A DNA stretch of 64,000 nt, taken from Syngnathus acus (lineage: Eukaryota > Chordata > Actinopteri > Syngnathiformes > Syngnathidae). The notes below the pieces were generated by a model that was not told the DNA's origin, ran no database searches, and was given only the letters and a program-made list of their open reading frames with translations. The stretch spans positions 929,342 through 993,341 of the forward strand of contig NC_051090.1 of the NCBI RefSeq assembly GCF_901709675.1, in the 5' to 3' direction. Numbering within the stretch: position 1 is the first letter of the stretch; each line of letters starts with the position of its first letter. Positions 60,148-64,000 of this stretch are shown here, piece after piece. A program made the translations under genes and the position numbers.

Positions 60148-63100
60148 ACTAGAGTGAGCAGCCCATCTTTCAATCTGGGTCCTCACTTTCGTTGCCCATC
60201 ACAAACACTGTGGTCCTATTCACGTCGACACAACTTCAAATCTATTCGTGTCAAACAATCAACTCCAAAAGGTAAGTTGGGGAACTAAGTGTGCCTTCTT
60301 GTGCCGCGTGATGACATATGCCGCCGCGCAAGCCACTTTATCACGCACCATCGGTAACCTGGAAACCCCAATAATTGCCTACAAATGCTACAACATGGTG
60401 GCAAAGCACTACTTTTGTCTAAATACAACTTCAACATCAAGATTTGTAATCAAATATGTCTTACCGCTTTGACCTGGGCAATCCAAAAAGGTGAATTTTT
60501 CAGCAATGGATGGAATGTAACTTCCCCTAAACATCTGCCAAAAGGGGAATTTGTGGACGCCCAACTGCAACCGTGTGTTCATGTATGTGTGGAAGTGCTA
60601 ACAAACGGCTCCATAGCTGACCTATATTGTCACGACTCGTTTTCTTCTGTGTAGGTTGTCATGGTTTCTGTCCGCCCGCGTCTGTGTGCTCGCCCCTCCC
60701 TTCCTGTGTCAACTCCCAATCAATGTACTAATTACAGTCGCCTGCCTCTCGTTACCTGTCTTGTATTTAAGTCGTGTCTGCGTGGCGCTCGCGTTCGGAT
60801 CGTTGATGTCTTGATGTCTCACGTCTTTGTCGGTCAGTTTGGTTTCTGTTAGCCAACCCTGTCTGTCTGTCGGTCGGTCGGTCGTTTTGTTCGGAAGTTC
60901 TGTTAGTTTGCCGGTCCTGTTGGTCTTGTTCCCGGCTTCATCCTCCCTTCCAACTAGCTTTTCCCTCACTGGTCCAAGCTGCATTTGGTCGCCCTGCTCA
61001 ATTCCGATCCGTGACACGTATCTGATTTGAAACGGTTGGTTTCCATTTCTTTTTTCAAATCTGACCAGGGCTGTTAGCGCTTTGACATCTTCTACTGCTG
61101 TGTTGCTCTTCAATATGTGAACAGCTGTTTGATGTGCCTCTATGCGTGTGTGTACTGTTCATGCGTGTGCCTAAGCTGTATCCATAGGAAGTGTCAGCCA
61201 TTTTCTTCTCTCAACACTGGGAGAACATCAGGAGATAGGGCATGGACCAAAAAAAAAAAAAAAAAAAAAGCCCCTTTGACATGTAAGAGTTTCTCACCGT
61301 GGAGTGTGACCCGTACGTCGAGTGTATTTAAGATCCACATTCAGTATGTTTACCCGCTCTGTTGTGACTCGAGCACAATGTACAAACTACAAAAACATGT
61401 AAATATATTGTTTTCCAATCCACTAAGCTGTATATTTGTAACATGCTTTTGTACTCCCTGCAAAAAAAAGTATTTCTGCTTTTTTTCATGGAATTGTACA
61501 AAACCAAAAAAAAAAAAAAACTATTGCTTTATCCTGGTCTGTTTTTTGTTTTCTACTGGACTGGTATTTTAAAGCTAGGTTGGGGAGGCCTTGACTCATT
61601 TTTCCATGAAAGTCAAGCCATGTTAAACAAGGTCAAAGTTGACAAAGTTCAAATGATTTCAAGTCCGTGCGACTATTCTTTTTCAAGCAGGGGCTACACT
61701 CCACTTTGTGTGTCACTTGTGAGGCCTGTTCCAGATATGTGTATTGACTGCTACAGTATAGCGTTTGCGTTTCCCATTGGATTTGTGGAATATTTAATCC
61801 AAATGTCAATGAATATGTAATCCAGCACGTTTGCTTTCAACCATTGTGTGCGTAATAATGATCAAAGAGGTAGAAAGCATTGCATTTGAAAAAGGATCAA
61901 ATGTAGTCAAGTAGTACGTAGTTGTCGCTCTCTGTGTCATGTTTGCTAGCGGTAAATACAATGTTGCTGCAATAAGAGAGGCACGGTGGGGTTTTGTTGC
62001 TCACCTTTCAATAACCTTCTTTTATAGAAGCTCATAAGAGCGTGAATCTGATTTCTTTCTGTCTGGCAAATGTTTCTCTTCATGTTCAACTTGAGTTGAT
62101 GAGGGCTTGCTGCTTTACTATTGCTGCTTGCTATGGCAATAACGATCTGCTGCAAAATGTTGAATGTAGTCCTATTTATTGCGTTAGTCAACATTATTAT
62201 AATCTTATAAAGGACTAGTCATTTAAGAAGTGATTTTAATATTGCCAAGTGGGATCTTGTGTTCACACAATTCTATGTTTATAGCAATATTAATTTTGTC
62301 TTGCATTTATTCTTGCAAAATTGTAACTTTATAGCAGCGATTCTGACCATATTTACTGAATTTAATGACTATTCTTGTAAAAAAACAAAAAATGTAATAT
62401 ACATTTAGTTTTCTTTGTTTCATGCAATTATTTCTATTTGTTCTTTTCAGTGTTACCCTTCAATATACTCTTGCAAATTTTTTTTTTTTTTTTTAAACCC
62501 GTGCTCTACCGTTGCGTAGAATTGTAGTGCCGTACTCGCGGCGCCTTAGCACCACTGAAAAGCAATAGCAGATGAGATTAACCTTTTTTTAGGGTCACTG
62601 GGCTAAAAGAATATGCTCTTCCATGACACCATTCTATTATTCTTATTCTATCATGCTTAGTGTACTGTGGCCCATGAATATACTTGCAAGCACGACATCA
62701 TTCACTTCCATGTTTAAGTACTGTATTGGCCATGCATTTGTGTCATGCATGTGGGTGGACGACTGATTGAGCCTGTCAACTGCTGAGTCAGGAGGCCGGA
62801 ATGTGCTGCCTCGACGCTGCTCGCCAGTCATCTGTAAGTTATTGCTCAGCCTTTTCTCTCTCTCTCAATGTTTTGACTCGACTCTTGTATGTTGTCAATT
62901 GGCACAGGTGGGAAGCGAGCGGACAGCGACAGCTTTTGATTAGGCCCGCCATACAATTTTAAACAAATTCAAATTAGTATTAAGTGCTATTGCTTTTCTA
63001 TTCATTTTTTTATGTCTGCAATTGTACTGTATTGTTTTGGTCGGTGTGTGGCAAAGGTACCAGTCTGCCTCCTGCCCTACAAAGTTACCTGTGTGATATT

Positions 63101-63482
63101 TACAATACTTTAGATGAAGGATAGAATGTCTGTGATTCACGCTTTGTAAACATAAGGCTTTTATTTATTTGGGATCTGATAGAGATTTTGCTACATTTTA
63201 TATCTCTGTTTTACTGTGAATGGAATATTTTCAGGAAAATTTGCGAGGGTTACATACAGGACATACTATATATATATACACACACACAGTGTATATCTTC
63301 AAGATATAGTTATTACATTGCATTTGGAAAGACAAGACAGTGATTTTATTTATTTTTCCATTGTCTAACTATGGAAGTTATAACCACCATGAGTGAAACT
63401 GTTTCTTTCAAGAGGAATTGTCTTTTACATTCCCTAATTAAAATGTGGACTCGAATGTTTCCTTTTTCTTTGTCACATTAAA
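60148..63482 (+). other. raver2: RAVER2 3' UTR and downstream flank
   Basis: No coding sequence recognised. Includes a Pumilio-type site TGTAAATA (61398-61405), the LTR-like block at 60628-61016, and A runs at 61251-61269 and 61507-61520. ATTAAA hexamers occur at 63437-63442 and 63477-63482; the mature 3' end could be well before these. Confidence 0.4.
60628..61016 (+). mobile_element. Solo-LTR-like element (about 389 bp)
   Basis: The block starts TGTCACGACTCG and ends CGATCCGTGACA, so it has TG...CA termini with a 7-bp inverted TGTCACG/CGTGACA. It is GC- and T-rich unlike its flanks and has a TATA-like GTATTTAAG (about 60762-60770) mid-way, as in an LTR promoter. No clear target duplication is visible, so a non-autonomous DNA element is the alternative. 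Confidence 0.45.
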
Positions 63483-63745
63483 ATGGTAAAAGCTTTGCTG
63501 AAAGCCTCCACATAGAGTGAAATGGTACAGATAAAATGAAAATAGACATAAATGTAAAACAATTGTTTAAAATACATTTGAACTGAGAATGCCCTGTAAA
63601 ATAACTAAATAGTAAGGTGCGACTATCAGTCTTGCAACATCTATACTTTTTTTTCTTTTTTAAATATATTTTCTGGAAAAATAACTTTGTCAAATGTGAC
63701 GCTAGCAAAGGAGAATATACTGAAGTGCGACCAATCTGCCTGCAG

Positions 63746-63820
63746 GATCAATGAGATATCAATCAGCTGAAGACGACATTCTTAGCTCTGGTGCATCGTT
63801 TTTGAAAGGACAAATCAGTG
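63746..63820 (+). other. Exon-like segment of unknown identity
   Basis: A CTGCCTGCAG acceptor and a strong donor CAGTG/GTGAGT frame 75 bases with an ATG at 63751 and an open frame reading MRYQSAEDDILSSGASFLKG. Not recognised. It may be a first coding exon of a next gene, or chance. The remainder to 64000 shows nothing I can name apart from an AATAAA at 63962-63967. Confidence 0.25.
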
Positions 63821-64000
63821 GTGAGTTTTTTTTTTTTCCTTTGTCGTACGCAAATGAGGGCTGGTCGGAACTGGAAATGCTCCACCAGCCAATGTGTCAC
63901 GCATGATCCATGGCTCAGGGCACTCCCTCCGAGAAAGAGGTGACACTCAGGATTTAACTAAAATAAAAGCATTCATCCAACCACCAAGGGTGTCGCGAGC

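Noticed and set aside
60148-64000. JAK1, the human neighbour downstream of RAVER2
   Set aside because: No kinase or other JAK1-like coding sequence was seen on either strand before the window ends.

Overview
The window is nuclear DNA from a bony fish, almost certainly a teleost. It holds spliced vertebrate genes with GT-AG introns, many CA/GT, CT and tetranucleotide microsatellites, and fish-type dispersed repeats. The gene order is ROR1 (3' end) - CACHD1 - RAVER2, all on the + strand. As I recall the human 1p31 region, this order is conserved there, but here it is packed into 64 kb. No bacterial, viral or organellar genes are visible. The species cannot be named from sequence alone.

Layout. 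Positions 1-373 are the last coding exon of ROR1, followed by its 3' UTR and about 6 kb of gene-free spacer. CACHD1 runs from 8377 to 36659. I could follow 27 coding exons through every splice phase to an uninterrupted frame of 1306 codons. Its 3' UTR and a spacer of about 4-6 kb follow. RAVER2 runs from 42780 to 60147 with 16 coding exons and an uninterrupted frame of 896 codons. Its 3' UTR and flank fill the rest; no JAK1 coding sequence (the human downstream neighbour) is visible.

Function. ROR1 and CACHD1 are both cell-surface proteins linked to Wnt reception; CACHD1 is also an alpha2delta-like modulator of voltage-gated calcium channels. RAVER2 is a nuclear three-RRM protein that partners PTB in splicing control. 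The genes look like a conserved syntenic block, not an operon or a shared pathway.

The non-coding DNA holds the surprises. RAVER2 intron 10 contains an 89-unit CAGG/CCTG tract of the type expanded in myotonic dystrophy 2. CACHD1 intron 2 contains a GGCCCC/GGGGCC hexanucleotide tract of the C9orf72 type. RAVER2 intron 7 is 138 bp and more than half (GT)36, next to a weak splice donor. A short hAT-like transposon in RAVER2 intron 5 has perfect 14-bp inverted ends and a perfect 8-bp target duplication. An antisense LINE 3' end lies in CACHD1 intron 4, a solo-LTR-like element lies just past RAVER2, and two exon-like segments fit no recognised gene. Fish RAVER2 also carries a tyrosine-rich low-complexity block on frame-neutral exons that I do not recall from the human protein.
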